DNA of 64,000 nt, from NCBI GenBank assembly GCA_037043015.1, contig CM073323.1:20922758-20986757 (forward strand), given 5' to 3'. How positions within the stretch are numbered: position 1 is the stretch's first letter; each line of letters begins with the position of its first letter. Below the pieces are notes generated by a model that was not told the origin of the DNA, did no database searches, and saw nothing but the letters and a program-made list of their open reading frames with translations. The DNA comes from Bryum argenteum. Taxonomy: Eukaryota; Streptophyta; Bryopsida; Bryales; Bryaceae. Below are positions 13,571 through 25,767 of the stretch, one piece after another. The position numbers and the translations under genes were made by a program.

Positions 13571-13894
13571 AAGGAGGGCAAACGCTCACCTTTACTTATC
13601 TCTTAAATAATGTATCAAGCAATATGTACATATGGGTCCGGCTGGATGAATTGCCTAGGAAGCCAACTATTCCAATGTTTTTGGCAACTGTGATGGTAAC
13701 CTGGCCTAGGTGAAAACAACGTGAGGGGGGTGAGGGGGGCAAGGTGGGGAACTACTCACCTACACTTGTATTGTATTGTCTCTTAAATAAACGAAGAAAA
13801 ACAGAGAAAAACACCACCTAAATCTCAATATATATTTCAATAGAGGAAGATGAAATACCAAACTAGGTGTACAACAATAAAGCTATTGTCAAGC

Positions 13895-15300
13895 AAACAT
13901 GTTTTTGTAATATGATCCAAAATTGACCCCTGAAAGAGAAGCTGAACTACAATGACACCAAATGACCATGTATAAACTTCACGAACAAAGTTTTTTTTTT
14001 TTTTTAATTTTAATGTTGGAAAAGCCAAGTGTAGGATCTTGCTAGCAACTATCTAATTAGTCTATCCACCAATTTATTTATTTATTTTATCAATTTTTTC
14101 TATATGGATCTTGAGGTATATTGAGTCCCAATTTAAAATTTTGTGGGAACAATATAACTTTCTTAAGAAAATTGACCCCTTTGAGTTTATCGCCTCTAAC
14201 TCTGGAACGTCGGAGCCCATCACTGTGGATGATAAGGAAGTTGAGAAAATGATTTTGGATGAAAAATGTTGTCTATTGTCCAATATCATCAGATCTCAAA
14301 TTCACTCATTGGACACTTTGTCTCCACTTCTACTTTCTAGAGTTAAGGGTTAACACTTTACCAAAATCTATTACTCCAAAAATATATATATATATATATA
14401 ATAAAAGAAGAGCCTCTTAATTTCCAATTATAAAGGAAATCTTGTAATTTCTAGCTACGAAGAAAGCCTTGTAATTTTCAGTTACAAAGACAACCTCGTA
14501 ATCCTCACGTACAAAAAAACATTGTTCTTCGAGAAATTACGTAGAATACCTCACAAGACAAGGATCGACGAATAAGGATGAGATTTATTGACTTAGAGAA
14601 AAAGACAATTGCAGTTCATAAGAAGGTAGGATTTAACTGGCTTATGGAGAATGGCCGTCGCAATTCCCGACAAAGATTTGGCCCACGTAAAATGCTGGTA
14701 GGACTACATATTTGATGGATAAACTTCCTTTAATGAATAAAAACCTTGTAATCCCCAATTTTGAAGGAAAAACTCGTAATCTTCAATTACGAAAACAAAA
14801 CCTCGTAAACCCAATTACATAGTAAACCCAGTTACAGAGAAAACCTCGTAATTTTCAATTACAAAGAAAACCTTGTACTTTCCATTTACAAATAAAACCT
14901 CCTAATTCCTAATTACGAAGCAAACCTCTTAATCCCAATTGCAATTTGTCATTGCAATTGCAATTTCTGGTTGCAGTTGCAATTTCTGACTGATTCGCGT
15001 ATAAAAGACGTCAATTGCAATTTCCAATTGAAGGCAGTTGTAATTTTCAACTGATGACATCTGTAATTTCCAACTGACGATAGTTGCACTTCCAACTGAT
15101 TATAGTTGCAATTTCCAAGTGTACAGAGAACAATTTGTAGTTGTAATTTCTCCACAAGATAGGGATCGACCAACAAGGTTCAAATTTATTGACTTAAAGA
15201 AAAAGACAATTGTAATCAATAAGAAGGTAAGATTTGAGTGGCTTATAGGGAATGGTCGTCAACATAGTCAGCCATTCGTTTTAAACGGCTTGCAACTTTA
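13895..15300. repeat. ~1.4 kb dispersed repeat block, copy B
   Basis: This is the second copy of the block at 1-1490, in direct orientation, with the same order: head, conserved stretch at 14200-14355 (GGAACGTCGGAGCCCATCAC and following), AATTACGAAG minisatellite (14400-14960), short CAACTG minisatellite (14990-15130), and terminal 'gacttaaagaaaaagacaat' motif. An 80-codon plus-strand frame at 14111-14353 is partly preserved in copy A, around the residues GTSEPITVDD. It is not a family I recognise. Confidence 0.75.
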
Positions 15301-15538
15301 GATAAGAGATCTTTAGAAAATTCCCGAAGTCAATTACATATATAAAGTACGGTATTGTTCTAAGAAAGTATATACTTTAAACTTGTGTAAAGAATTTTAC
15401 ACATACATTTGTTCTCCCTTTGTAAACTTAACATAATAGTATTCTAAATATAGATCTTTATAAACTTATGAAGTAGTTTTCAAGCATGTCTAAGTATGCA
15501 TTCAAAATTTAGGAATCTAAGAAATATTCTTGTACTTC

Positions 15539-15792
15539 CTTAAACCCTAGAGATTTGTGATGCAAAATTGCTGAAATTACATACATCGACTTCCTTCTAC
15601 ATCACGCCTATTGGAACTCACTCTAAGCATTATTTGGAGGATCCAATAGTAGGATCTTCACATTTTCTTGACATTCCAAATTTGAACCGTTGATTCTTCT
15701 GTATTTGTGAGATCGTAACCGTCAAACTTGGCTCGAATTTTTTTGGAACTCTGATAAGCCATTTAAACTTTTTGTGAATTTTTAGGTATTAA
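15539..15792 (+). mobile_element. Degenerate TTAA element, partner of the element at 15789
   Basis: It begins TTAAACCCTAGAG and shares the interior of the next element in order ('accttcttctac', 'aactcaatctaagcatt', 'ggaagatccaatagtaggatctt', 'aaatttgaaccgtt', 'tgagatcgtaacggtcaaa'-like). It appears to abut the younger copy, sharing or overlapping the TTAA at 15789-15792. Confidence 0.6.
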
Positions 15793-16056
15793 CCCCTAAA
15801 GGTCCTTGATACAAAATTGTTTAGATTATCAAAAAGAACCTTCTTCTACTTCAGGTGCAAAAAAACTCAATCTAAGCATTGATTAGAAGATCCACCCGTA
15901 GGATCTTGAAGTTAACTTGACCCTTTTCTTGTATGTCAAATTTGAACCGTTAAACTTTCTCCAATTTTGAGATTATAATGGTCAAAGTTGGCTGTATTTT
16001 CTCCCTGCGGAAATTCCAAAAAGCGATTTCCGCTTTCTTGGACCTTTAGGGGTTAA
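15789..16056 (+). mobile_element. 268-bp piggyBac-type MITE (TTAA, CCCCTAAAGGTCC ends)
   Basis: The left end reads TTAACCCCTAAAGGTCC (15789 on) and the right end GGACCTTTAGGGGTTAA (ending 16056), a perfect 13-base inverted repeat inside TTAA on both sides. There is no coding capacity. TTAA target sites and CCC-starting termini are typical of the piggyBac superfamily; the superfamily assignment is an inference from the ends alone. Confidence 0.85.
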
Positions 16057-16376
16057 CCATGGATGTATCCTCCAATACAAGTAATATCCAAATACTTGTA
16101 ATTACTGGCATTGATAGATTTTGGTAAGTCATCACTCATATGGTAGAGTGCCCTAAAAGTGCGCACCTTGGACTTTAAAAAAAGTTGGATTACTCAAAAT
16201 GTCCTCGTTTTATTGAGCAAAAAGGTAAAAATAAAAAAATAAAAATAAAAAAAAAATTTATAAAAAAATTTAAAAAACAATAAAAAAATAGTGGTGAATG
16301 TTTTTTTAGCAAACACTTTCAACCGGTATTTTAAAATGCTATTTAGCTTAATTGTGAGAACTTCAAGTTTGATTAC
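16057..16376. other. AT-rich spacer
   Basis: It contains an A-rich tract at 16220-16295 and no recognisable gene. Confidence 0.5.
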
Positions 16377-17934
16377 TTAACCCCTAAACGCGCCGAATGT
16401 CGAAAAACGACATTTTGGATGGAAGGCAACAACTTTGAAGAGCCATAACTTTGAAGAGGTCCGTTTTGGATGAAATCACTTGGGCTAGGTTCCAAATCAA
16501 GTCTAGTTTGTGTTGTAGAATTTTCAAGCCCATACAATAAATTATGAATTAATGGAATGCACTTTAGTGAAGACAGCTCTTGTTTTTGGGATTCCAAGCA
16601 TGGGGCATGTATTACCATTGCAAGCCAATTATGTGAAATTAAAAATAGTTTTTTATGATTTTTTTTCATGGTCATGATCTTAAGGTGATTCTTAACAACT
16701 TTGTAGTGAGAAGTTTTTTTAACCAAATGATTTTGCTATTGGATCTGCAATGATGTTTTGTCAATATAAAAAGTGAGAAAATGGATGATGTTTGAGGAGC
16801 TATATCTCCTTCATCCACCGTTGGATTTCAATTTAATCTTTTGGGATGGCCTCCAATTAGAGTCTAGTCTAAGTGGTAGAAACCTTAACCCCTAAAGATC
16901 CAAGAGGACCAAATCGGGCTTTTGCTATTTTGGGCAGCCTAGATGAATAGGTTAAAAGTAATATTTTTGCCTAAAAAATTTAATGAGTGCTCCCTATACT
17001 GCAAAGTGTATGTGGTAAAATTTGCAAAGCCAAATTCCAATTTTTGAGTCTTCTACAACAATTCTTGGTTTGCGAGCCGAACTGGGGCAGTTTAAATTTA
17101 GTATTTTTTTGAGATTTTTTTTTGGAAATATGTTCATGACCAAATCACTACCTAAGTTCCAAAGGGCCCCAAGTCACTAAGAGTACCAATTCTACAAGGG
17201 CAGCCTCCAAAAGTGTCAAAAATAATTTCAACAATGTCCTAAAAAACTTCGTAGACAAACTTTGAATGTTATGATCTCTCAAATGGTAAACATCCAACGG
17301 TCAATTTTTTAATCAGATATTGAAAATTGGCTTAGATACAAGATCTTACGGTTGGAAGTTAAAAAAAAGAATAAAAAAATTGTTTCGCACCCCTTGAAGT
17401 GCATAGAGGTAGAGAATTGGAGTTTTGAGGTTTCAAGCTCCGAAAAACACCCAAGGATCTTTAGGGGTTAACAAGATCGAAGATGTTTTGAAGATAAGGC
17501 ATGAAATTGAATGCAAAGGGTCTAGTTTTGGACTATTTTTCCTTTGTAAAATTTTCAGCAGTTTTTACCATTGCATGGCTTTTATTTGAGCCAAGAATTT
17601 TTTTTGATGAATTTTTGTTGGGTAAAGGACTTATTAAGATGAAGGTGAACATCTTTCTAGTTGGTGATTTTTTCATTGCAGTAGGTATATTGGTAGCATC
17701 TCCACCTCAAAGTGAAAATGATGAAATTTTGCAGTTTGTTTTTTGTATCAATATGTTATGATCTCCCGATCTATAAGGCCTCACGACTCAAATTTTGGTC
17801 CACATAATCTTCGATAAGTCTATTACAAGTTTGTACGGTTGAGATCTTAATAGCTTCTCTTCATTTTCATATATGACGATTTCTATGGAAATGTGCTTTT
17901 ATGCTAAAAATAGGCTGGGACGTTTAGGGGTTAA
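16377..17934 (+). mobile_element. ~1 kb piggyBac-type element interrupted by a nested 587-bp element
   Basis: The ends are TTAACCCCTAAACG (16377 on) and CGTTTAGGGGTTAA (ending 17934). Just inside the left end is a hairpin around 'aatgtcgaaaaacgacatt'. Another TTAA element (16885-17471) is inserted in it, so the original length was about 975 bases. Related copies, all more decayed, are at 6640-7625 and 44230-45345, and parts occur in the 20.4-25.07 kb segments. No transposase is encoded. Frames of about 117 (-) and 86 (+) codons inside it are AT-rich and without a domain. Confidence 0.8.
16885..17471 (+). mobile_element. 587-bp piggyBac-type MITE, nested
   Basis: It is bounded by TTAA at 16885-16888 and 17468-17471, with terminal inverted repeats CCCCTAAAGATCC and GGATCTTTAGGGG. 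It is nearly identical, in inverted orientation, to 19599-20183. It sits inside the older element 16377-17934, which dates it as the younger insertion. Confidence 0.9.
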
Positions 17935-19598
17935 ATAGTCTAAAAGGATTCACATGTATATACCTTGTTGAAATTTTTGAAGTGTTCAAGGTGCTTGACT
18001 ATGAGTTTCCATGAGGATATACATCATACATCATGAACATTTGTAGCATGATTTATACTTTTGTGAGGATGAAGATCTATTTACATAACAATCATAACAC
18101 TCAAATAGTTCTATACAAGAATGCGAGATTTTGTTGAAAAATATTAATATATTGAAAAAAAAAATGTCTTTCTTGACAATTTTTGCTTTAAGACAGGATC
18201 TATATGGAGAGAAGATGAGGATAATTGGATAGCTATTAGTGCAAAAATTAGAAAAATAAGTTGTAAGCCTGCAGAGGATTGTAGTTTTTGACATTGTCGA
18301 ATCTATACGTTTTGTGTATGCTATCACTTATTTCGTGTTGGTTAGAATAATATTATTTAGGTGATTTGATAATCTTTTTTACTTATGAGGATATAAAACC
18401 CTTTTGTTTCCTTTTTGTTTCAGTAAGTCTAAGGAGTAAACTCTTTCACCTCTATGAATTTATCCCCTTTCTGAATTCACTCTTTCTAATGTTACCACAA
18501 AACAAGTCAGTTTTGCACCACATGCCCCCTCTTTTGTTCTTGTTATGATGCACTAGTACCATTGAATACTTTAGGAAATGGATTGAAATAAGTTGTAACA
18601 AGTGCTTGCCAACCCCTCGCCCTCTATTAGAAGTTGTTGTCAATCTTCACCCCCCTATGGTCTTATTGCCACAATCAAATGTTGAAATAAGTGAGTAATG
18701 ACCAACCACTTGCCTCCTTTATTGCCATGCAAAGTATCGTTGAACACTTTAAGAAACATGAGTAGATAAGCATTGACAAGAAATCGCCAATCCCTTTCCC
18801 CTCCCTCTTTTACAAGTAATTGTCAAATTTCGCCCTTCTTTATCGCTAGAAATCATCACCAAAATGGTTTCTATATTAAATTGTTACAACCACATTTAAA
18901 AACTGAACTCTAGAGGAAACATCAATAGATAAGCCTATGAAAGTGAGTGCCAACTATTACCCACCCATTGTTCAGACCACATACCACCAACAATGAACCA
19001 TTCATAAACCCCAAGAGGTAAGCTCAAAAAGTGATTGCACACCCTACCTTCAATCTATTGCCACAAATCAACACCAACTGGTTGTTTTTATTGCATAGTC
19101 ACAGTTATGTTTGTTAAAATAATTTAGGAAACTAAGTATTCTATAATACCTAGCAATAAGGCCAGTGAAGGGATACCAAGTCACCTTTATAACTAGTTGA
19201 ACAAAAAAAACTAATTTATAATATTCTTCAAATTAAGTGAAGTTATAAAAACCACCCAAAAGGATAACTTACACTACAAGACCAATGACATAGTCTCTTC
19301 ATATGTAGGAGTGAAAGCCAAGAGTACAAGAAGATATCAAAGGTCCTTAGTGTATTGTAGTGGTGAGCCAATTTGCCACAAAATGCATTAAGAGCTATTA
19401 CTCCCTCAATAAAGTAAGTAATGGGATATTTGTACACCAACATTCTCAAGACTTAAGTTACATACATCATTTCCTTTCAACCGAATATATTCAAGTTCTC
19501 CAAGATCATATTAGTAATTAACGTATCAATTCCTTAACATAAACATACAATTATTGCTTGTAGGATTCAAGTTAAAACACTTTCTTACAATCACATTG
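17935..19598. repeat. Diverged first copy of the ~2.1-2.5 kb segment
   Basis: The order of phrases matches the two segments that follow at 20430-22540 and 22541-25070: 'attgaaaaatattaatatattgaaaa', 'tttgtttcagt', 'agtaaactctttcacctc', 'gtcagttttgcaccac', 'tagtaccattgaatactttaggaaatgg', 'gttgccatgcaaagtat' and 'aggtaagctcaaaaagtg'. It is more diverged than those two are from each other. No gene is visible. Confidence 0.65.
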
Positions 19599-20183
19599 TT
19601 AACCCCTAAAGATCCTTGGGTGTTTTTGGGAGCTTAAAACCTCAAAACTCCAATTCTCTACCTCTATGCACTTCAAGGGGTGCGAAACAATTTTTTTATT
19701 CTTTTCTTAACTTCCAACCGTAAGATCTTGTACCTAAGCCAATTTTCAGTATCTGATATAAAAATTGACCGTTGGATGTTTACCATTTGAGAGATTATAA
19801 CATCCAAAGTTTGTCTACGAAGTTTTTTTGGGCATTGTTGAGATTAATTTTGACACTTTTGGAGGCTGCCCTTGTAAAATTGGTACACTTTTTGACTTGG
19901 GGCCCTTTGGAACTTAAGTAGTGATTTGGTCATGAACATATTTCCAAAAAAAAATCTCAAAAAATACTAAATTTAAACTGCCCCAGTTCGGCTCGCAAAC
20001 CAAGAATTGTTGTAGAAGACTCAAAAATTGGAATTTGGCTTTGTAAATTTTACCACATACACTTTGCAGTATAGGGAGCACCCATTAAAAAATTTAGGCA
20101 AAAATATTACTTTTAACCTATTCATCTAAGCTGCCCAAAATAGCAAAAGCCCGATTTGGTCCTCTTGGATCTTTAGGGGTTAA
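19599..20183 (-). mobile_element. 585-bp piggyBac-type MITE, intact ends
   Basis: The left end is TTAACCCCTAAAGATCC (19599 on) and the right end GGATCTTTAGGGGTTAA (ending 20183). It is in inverted orientation relative to 16885-17471 and differs from it at only a few positions over the stretches compared, which suggests recent movement. There is no coding capacity. Confidence 0.9.
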
Positions 20184-20429
20184 AAAAAAATTTCAACAAT
20201 GATCGCCACTACATCAACAAAGAGAAACTTTGAAGTTTCAAAGGTTATTACACTATTTACAATAAGATCAACCTCGTTAGGATCAACGTCTAATTAAAAA
20301 CGCTATCCCTGTCCCTTTATTATGCAAAGAGGCATTGTTTTGTTATGGTCAACGCTTGGATAAGATCTACGTTTTTGTCTGTCCGAAAACGTTTATCTAA
20401 TCCAAACACCACTGTATATCAATGAAAAA

Positions 20430-22540
20430 ATAACTTACCCAACTAACCAAAAATGAACAGTCTAATTGCCATTAATCTTTTGGAGTTACCAGCTCCATTT
20501 GTGATTGTAAAAGTAGAATTCCAGCTCTCTCAGGCAATCAGGAATGTGAGGCAATTTTCACCATTAAAAGGCTATTATTTGGGTCAAAATAATAATAATA
20601 ATAATAATTTTTATTTTTTTATTTTTTTATTTTTTAAAATTTTTATTTTTATTTTTGTTGGTAAAATTTTGATTACAATTGGTTTCTTGGTAGTATGTCG
20701 ACTTCAAAGTGAAAATGTTGAGATTTCATAATTGTTTCTGAGTACAAATATACTACAATCTTGCAATCTATAAAGCCTCATGACTCCAAATTTGACCCAC
20801 ATGACCTACACTAAGTGTACTACAAGATTGTATGATTAGGATCTGAATAACTCATTTTCATCTATGCTTATGCAGCTTTGAGAATGAAGATCAATTAACA
20901 TAATAGTCATAACTCTCACATAATTGAATACAAGAATGATTGGACTTTCATGAATGTCAGGTTTTATTGAAAAATATTAATATATTAAAAAAAATCTTTC
21001 TTGACAATTTACGCCTTGAGAATAGTCAAACAAAGAAAAGGAGATGAGGATAATCAAACAACTTTTAGTGCAAAAATTAGACAAGCAAGTTATATAATTA
21101 TAAGCAGGCCTCTACAAAGTTGTGGATTTTGATATTGTAGAAATCTATAAGTTTTTTTGTGTGTCACTCGTTATACTTCTTGGTTAGGATAATATTATGC
21201 ATGTCATTTTGGTATTCTACATTATTTATGAAAATATGGATTTCTTTTTTTCATTTCTGTTTGTTTCAATTGCTATGAGGAGTAAACTCTTTGAAAAAAT
21301 TTATCTCTATTCCCGTTATGAATTGACTCTTTCAAATAGTACCATAAAACAAGTCAGTTTGCCAACCACCTACCTCCACTTTTGTTCTTGATATCATGCA
21401 CTCGTACAATTCAACACTTTAAGAAATGGATGGAAATAAGTTTGACAAGTGCTTGTCAACCCCTTGTCCCTTATTAGAAGTTGTTGTCAATCGTCGCCCC
21501 CCAATGGTCTTGTTGCTAGAAACAATGTTGAAATAGCAAAGTGATTACCAACCACCTGCTTCCCTTGTTGCCATGCAGAGTATCAAAACACTTTAGGAAA
21601 CACGAGGAGATAAGTATTGACAAATACATCTCAATCCTCGCCCCCCCTCTATTACAAGTGATTGTCAATCCCTTGTAGCCCCCTACTACAAGTAATTGTT
21701 CAAATTCTTATCTCCTTTGTAATTGTCTCCACAGACCATCACCAATTGGCTTTCTTCTTGAGTTGTTGCCAACAGGTTTGAAAAGTAGATTCCTCGAGAA
21801 ATAGCAAGAAGTGCATTATTGAAGTAATTCCCAATAATTCACCTCCCTTCCATTGTTGTGACTACACACCAACAAGTATAAATCATTCAAAAATACCAAG
21901 AGGTAAATTTAGAAAGTGGTTCTTTTTATTGCACCGTCACAACTACGTTAGTTGACATAAGTGAGAAAATTGAGTACTACATAGTACCTACCAGTGATGA
22001 TGGTGAAAAAATAAGTTAGTAACGAGGTGAAGTTGAAAAACTCCTTTTCCATTCTACATATTATGAAAGGAAGCCACTTAAAAGAATCACTTACAATAAG
22101 GAAACAACAATCTTCTCTGTAATGGTACAAAGAAGAAAAAAACAATACTCAACTCACTTTGTAAAATCCAAGAGTTCAAAATGGTTAACAAATGTATTGA
22201 AGGTCATTGTAAATAGTTGTGAGCTAATTCTAAGTAGTTTTAATGGCAATGAGACACTCAATATCTAGTGATCTCCCTATAGAATAAGCGATGCAATCAT
22301 TCTACCTTCAATTGGTTTCAGACCGATGTTTTCAATAAACATTGCACACTTCATTTGATGTTTACTTACCATATTCAACTTCTCCAAACTTATTCTTGTA
22401 GTAATCATATTTATTTTTGAACCTATAAATAATACTAAATAATACTTATACTATTTCACTTACATTTAAACCGCCCCCTACTTTGAAGCAAAACTAATCA
22501 CAATCCTTTCTTACCAAGTATGAAATGATATCAATCATAA
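20430..22540. repeat. ~2.1 kb tandem segment, copy 1
   Basis: It starts with 'acttacccaactaaccaaa' and ends before the same phrase at about 22550. It includes a stretch related to the right half of the element at 16377-17934 and the 'gccaaccacctgcc ... agataagtattgaca' repeats. An AAT microsatellite and T-rich tract lie at 20590-20660. No gene was recognised. Confidence 0.7.
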
Positions 22541-24681
22541 GGTAACTTTGCCCAACTAACCAAATAAAAAATTAAAATCAATAAAAATTAAAATTAAAAC
22601 TAAATAAAGAAATAAAAATTGTTTAGTTGTCATTGATCTTTTGAAGTTAACAGCTCAATATGTGATTGTAAAAAGTAGAATTTTAACCAAAGTTCCTCGT
22701 TTGACATATATAATACTATTTTTTTTTTATTCTAGTGTATGAACTCTTTAGATACCTAAGCTGTTTCGAATAACAAAAATTGATTCTTTTAACAAGATTT
22801 TTTTTTTTTTTTTTTTCAAATTAGTGTAAAAACAAAGAAGAATAAAATTGGTGAAGATTTTCTCGCATATTTTAGGATACCATTTAGCTCTATTATGAGA
22901 GCTTGAAGTTGATCACCTAAAGTAGTTTCAAAAAGCATTCACATTTATATACCTTGTTAAAAAATTTAAGAAATCAAGGTCCTTGATTTTGAGTTGCCCA
23001 TGAGGATATACATTATGATAATTTTATGAACATTTGTGACATGATTCATGTTCTACATTAACCACTAAGTGTTCTTTGGTCTAAAAGTTGGACCTTGGAA
23101 ATGCATGGTCTTTAAGGAGTTATATCCGTCGTTGGATTTCAATTTTATTTTTTGGGTTGGAATCGAATTTGAAAGTGAACAACTTTCTTGTTGGTGAAAC
23201 TTTGATTTCAATTGGTTTCTTGGTAGTATTTCCACTTCAAAGTGAAAATGTTGAGATTTCGGAATTGTTTTTGAGTACATATCACAATCTTGCAATCTAT
23301 ACGGTTTCAAGACTTCAAATTTGACCTGCACTAAGTGTACCACAAGATTTTTTGATTGGGATCTGAATGACTTCCTTTCCGTTATGTTTATGCAGCTTTG
23401 AGAATGAAGATCAATCAACATAATAGTCATAACTCTCACATAATTGAATACAAGAATGATGTTGGACTTTCAAGAATGTGAGGCTTCATTGAAAAATATT
23501 AATATATTAAAAAAATGTCTTTCTTGACAACTTACGCCTTGAGAATAGACCTCTGTGGGGAAAGAGAATGAGATGAGGATAATCAAACAACTTTTAGTGC
23601 AAAAATTAGAAAAAGCAAGTTAAATAATTATAAGCCTCTACAAGGTTGCCGATTTTGATATTATGGAAACCTATACGTTTTTTTTTGTGTGTCACTCATT
23701 TTACTTATTGGTTAGGATAATATTATATATGTCATTTTGATATTCTTTATTATTTATGAAAATATGGATTTGTTTTTGTAATTTCTGTTTGTTTGTTTCA
23801 GTTGCTATTAGGAGTAACCTCTTTGAAATTTTTTTATCTCTATTCCATTTATGAATTGACCCTTTCAAATAGTACCATAAGACAAGTCAGTTTGCCAACC
23901 ACCTGCCCCCACTTTTGTTCTTGTTATCATACACTAGTACCATTCAACACTTTAGGAAATGGATGGAAATAAGTTTGACAAGTGCTTGCCAACCCCTTGT
24001 CCCTCATTACAAATTGTTGTCAATCCTCGCCCCCCTATGGTCTTATTGCCACAAACAATGTTGAAATAACTAAGTGGTTACCAACCACCTGATTCTTTTG
24101 TTGCCATGCAAAGTATCAAAACACTTTAAGAAACATGAGGAGATAAGTATTGACAAATACATCCCAATCCCTCGCCCCCCTCCCTCCTCCTCTATTACAA
24201 GTAATTGTCAATCTCGTGTGCCCCCCTACTACAAGTAATTGTCAAAAATTTGTCTCCTCTGTACTTGTCTCCACATATCATCACCAACTTGCTTTCTTCT
24301 TGAGTTGTTGCAAGCATGTTCAAAAAGTGGATTCCTCGAGAAATACCAAGAGGTACGTTAATTAAAGTGATTCCCAATAATTCACCTCCTTTACATTGTT
24401 GTGACTACATACCAACAAGTATCAATCATTTAAAGATACCAAGAGGTAAGTTCAAAAAGTGGTTCTTTTTATTGCACCGTCACAACTAGATTAGTTGACA
24501 TAAGGGAGAAAATTGAGTACTACATAGTACCTACCAGCGATAATGGTGAAGAAATAAGGAGCCACCCTAGGAACCAGGTGAAGTTGAAAAATTTCTATTC
24601 CACTCTACAACTTTATAAAAGAAAGTCACTTAAAATAATGACTCACAAAAAAGAAACAACGGTCTTCTCTTTAGTGGTATC

Positions 24682-24723
<42 letters not shown>

Positions 24724-25070
24724 ACTTTGTAAAAGCCAAGAGTTCAAAATATATCAAAGGTCCTTGCAAATAGTTGTAAGCTAATTCTAAGTAGTTGTAA
24801 TGGCACTGAGACACTCAAAGATCTAGCGATCTCCCAATAGAATAAGCGATGCAATCATTCTACCTTGAGCTCTTATCACACCAATGTTTTCAATAAACAC
24901 CTTCATTTGATGTTTACTAACCATATTCAACTTTTCCAAACTTATTCTTGTAATAATCATAATTATTTAAATGCATAAATACCACTAAATAATACTTCTA
25001 CAATAATTTAGCAACTTGCATTAAACCGCCACTACTTAGAACCAACTCATCACAACTCCAAAAAAGGGGA
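22541..25070. repeat. ~2.5 kb tandem segment, copy 2
   Basis: It is a direct repeat of 20430-22540, with a roughly 400-base length excess in its first third (22700-23110). By eye it is close to 90 percent identical over the later part (23220-25060 against 20700-22540). It contains T-tracts (22799-22817) and a poly-A run of about 40 bases (24680-24720). A 124-codon minus-strand frame at 23065-23439 is AT-rich and not preserved in copy 1, so I do not call it a gene. Confidence 0.75.
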
Positions 25071-25078
25071 CATGAGCC

Positions 25079-25448
25079 TTAACCCTTAAACGCCCTTGGG
25101 GTCTAAAACGGGCAGCCCGAAATTGGATCACAACATCCTTTGGACTTGGGCATCATGAATAGTGCACTTTTTGAACTTGGGCATCATGAATGGACCAATC
25201 AATGATGAGCTTGCAACCTCCTACAAGGTTATGTACCACCCCAACCTACCTACCACAATCCTTTCAAACCACAAAATCATTCATACAAATTGTGATTTGA
25301 ATTGTGAAAATTCACTTTTTGAATGCATCACAAGAAGGTGACCAGTTTGACATCAAAATATAAGTGAAACGTTGAGTACAATGAGAGCTACAGGGAAGAT
25401 TCTGTTGGAATCAAGCCCCTCGGGCTTGCTCGGGCGTTTAAGGGTTAA
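25079..25448 (+). mobile_element. 370-bp piggyBac-type MITE, copy 1
   Basis: The ends are TTAACCCTTAAACGCCC (25079 on) and GGGCGTTTAAGGGTTAA (ending 25448). The subterminal sequence is GC-rich (CTTGGGG / CCCCTCGGGCTTGC) and the interior AT-rich. Two other copies in the window (40869-41238 in inverse, 45842-46211 in direct orientation) have exactly the same length. Confidence 0.9.
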
Positions 25449-25767
25449 AGACACATTATCAGCTTTGAGACTAAGGTAAAGGGACCCATTCCCAACCGGG
25501 GACCCATAACCGATCAAGCCCAGTTCCTAGATTTTGAAAGAACAGATGTACCTCATTTGTATATTTGAGCATGTGATCGACTTTAGGTTCCAAGCAACTT
25601 TTCACTTTAAAAGAATTATAACTATTTGAATAATACAAATAAAATCATGAAACTTTTTGCATTCAACAAGAACCTTATGTTTGCACACATGAAAAATTCT
25701 AAAAAATATACATAACTTAATATCATATGCTAAAGTCCTTAAGTGGTCGGTTATAGGTACCTCTACC
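25449..25767. other. Spacer between two TTAA elements
   Basis: It starts AAGACACATTATCAGC; no gene is visible. The sequences 'ggtaaagggacccattcccaaccggggacc' and 'gggcggttataggtacctctacctta' hint at further element-like ends but are not clear enough to call. Confidence 0.4.

Noticed and set aside
16373-16726. A 117-codon minus-strand frame as a transposase fragment
   Set aside because: It has no acidic catalytic motif or similarity I recognise and lies in the AT-rich body of a non-autonomous element.
23065-23439. A 124-codon minus-strand frame as a gene
   Set aside because: It lies in a repeated segment, is not preserved in the sister copy, and has no recognisable domain.
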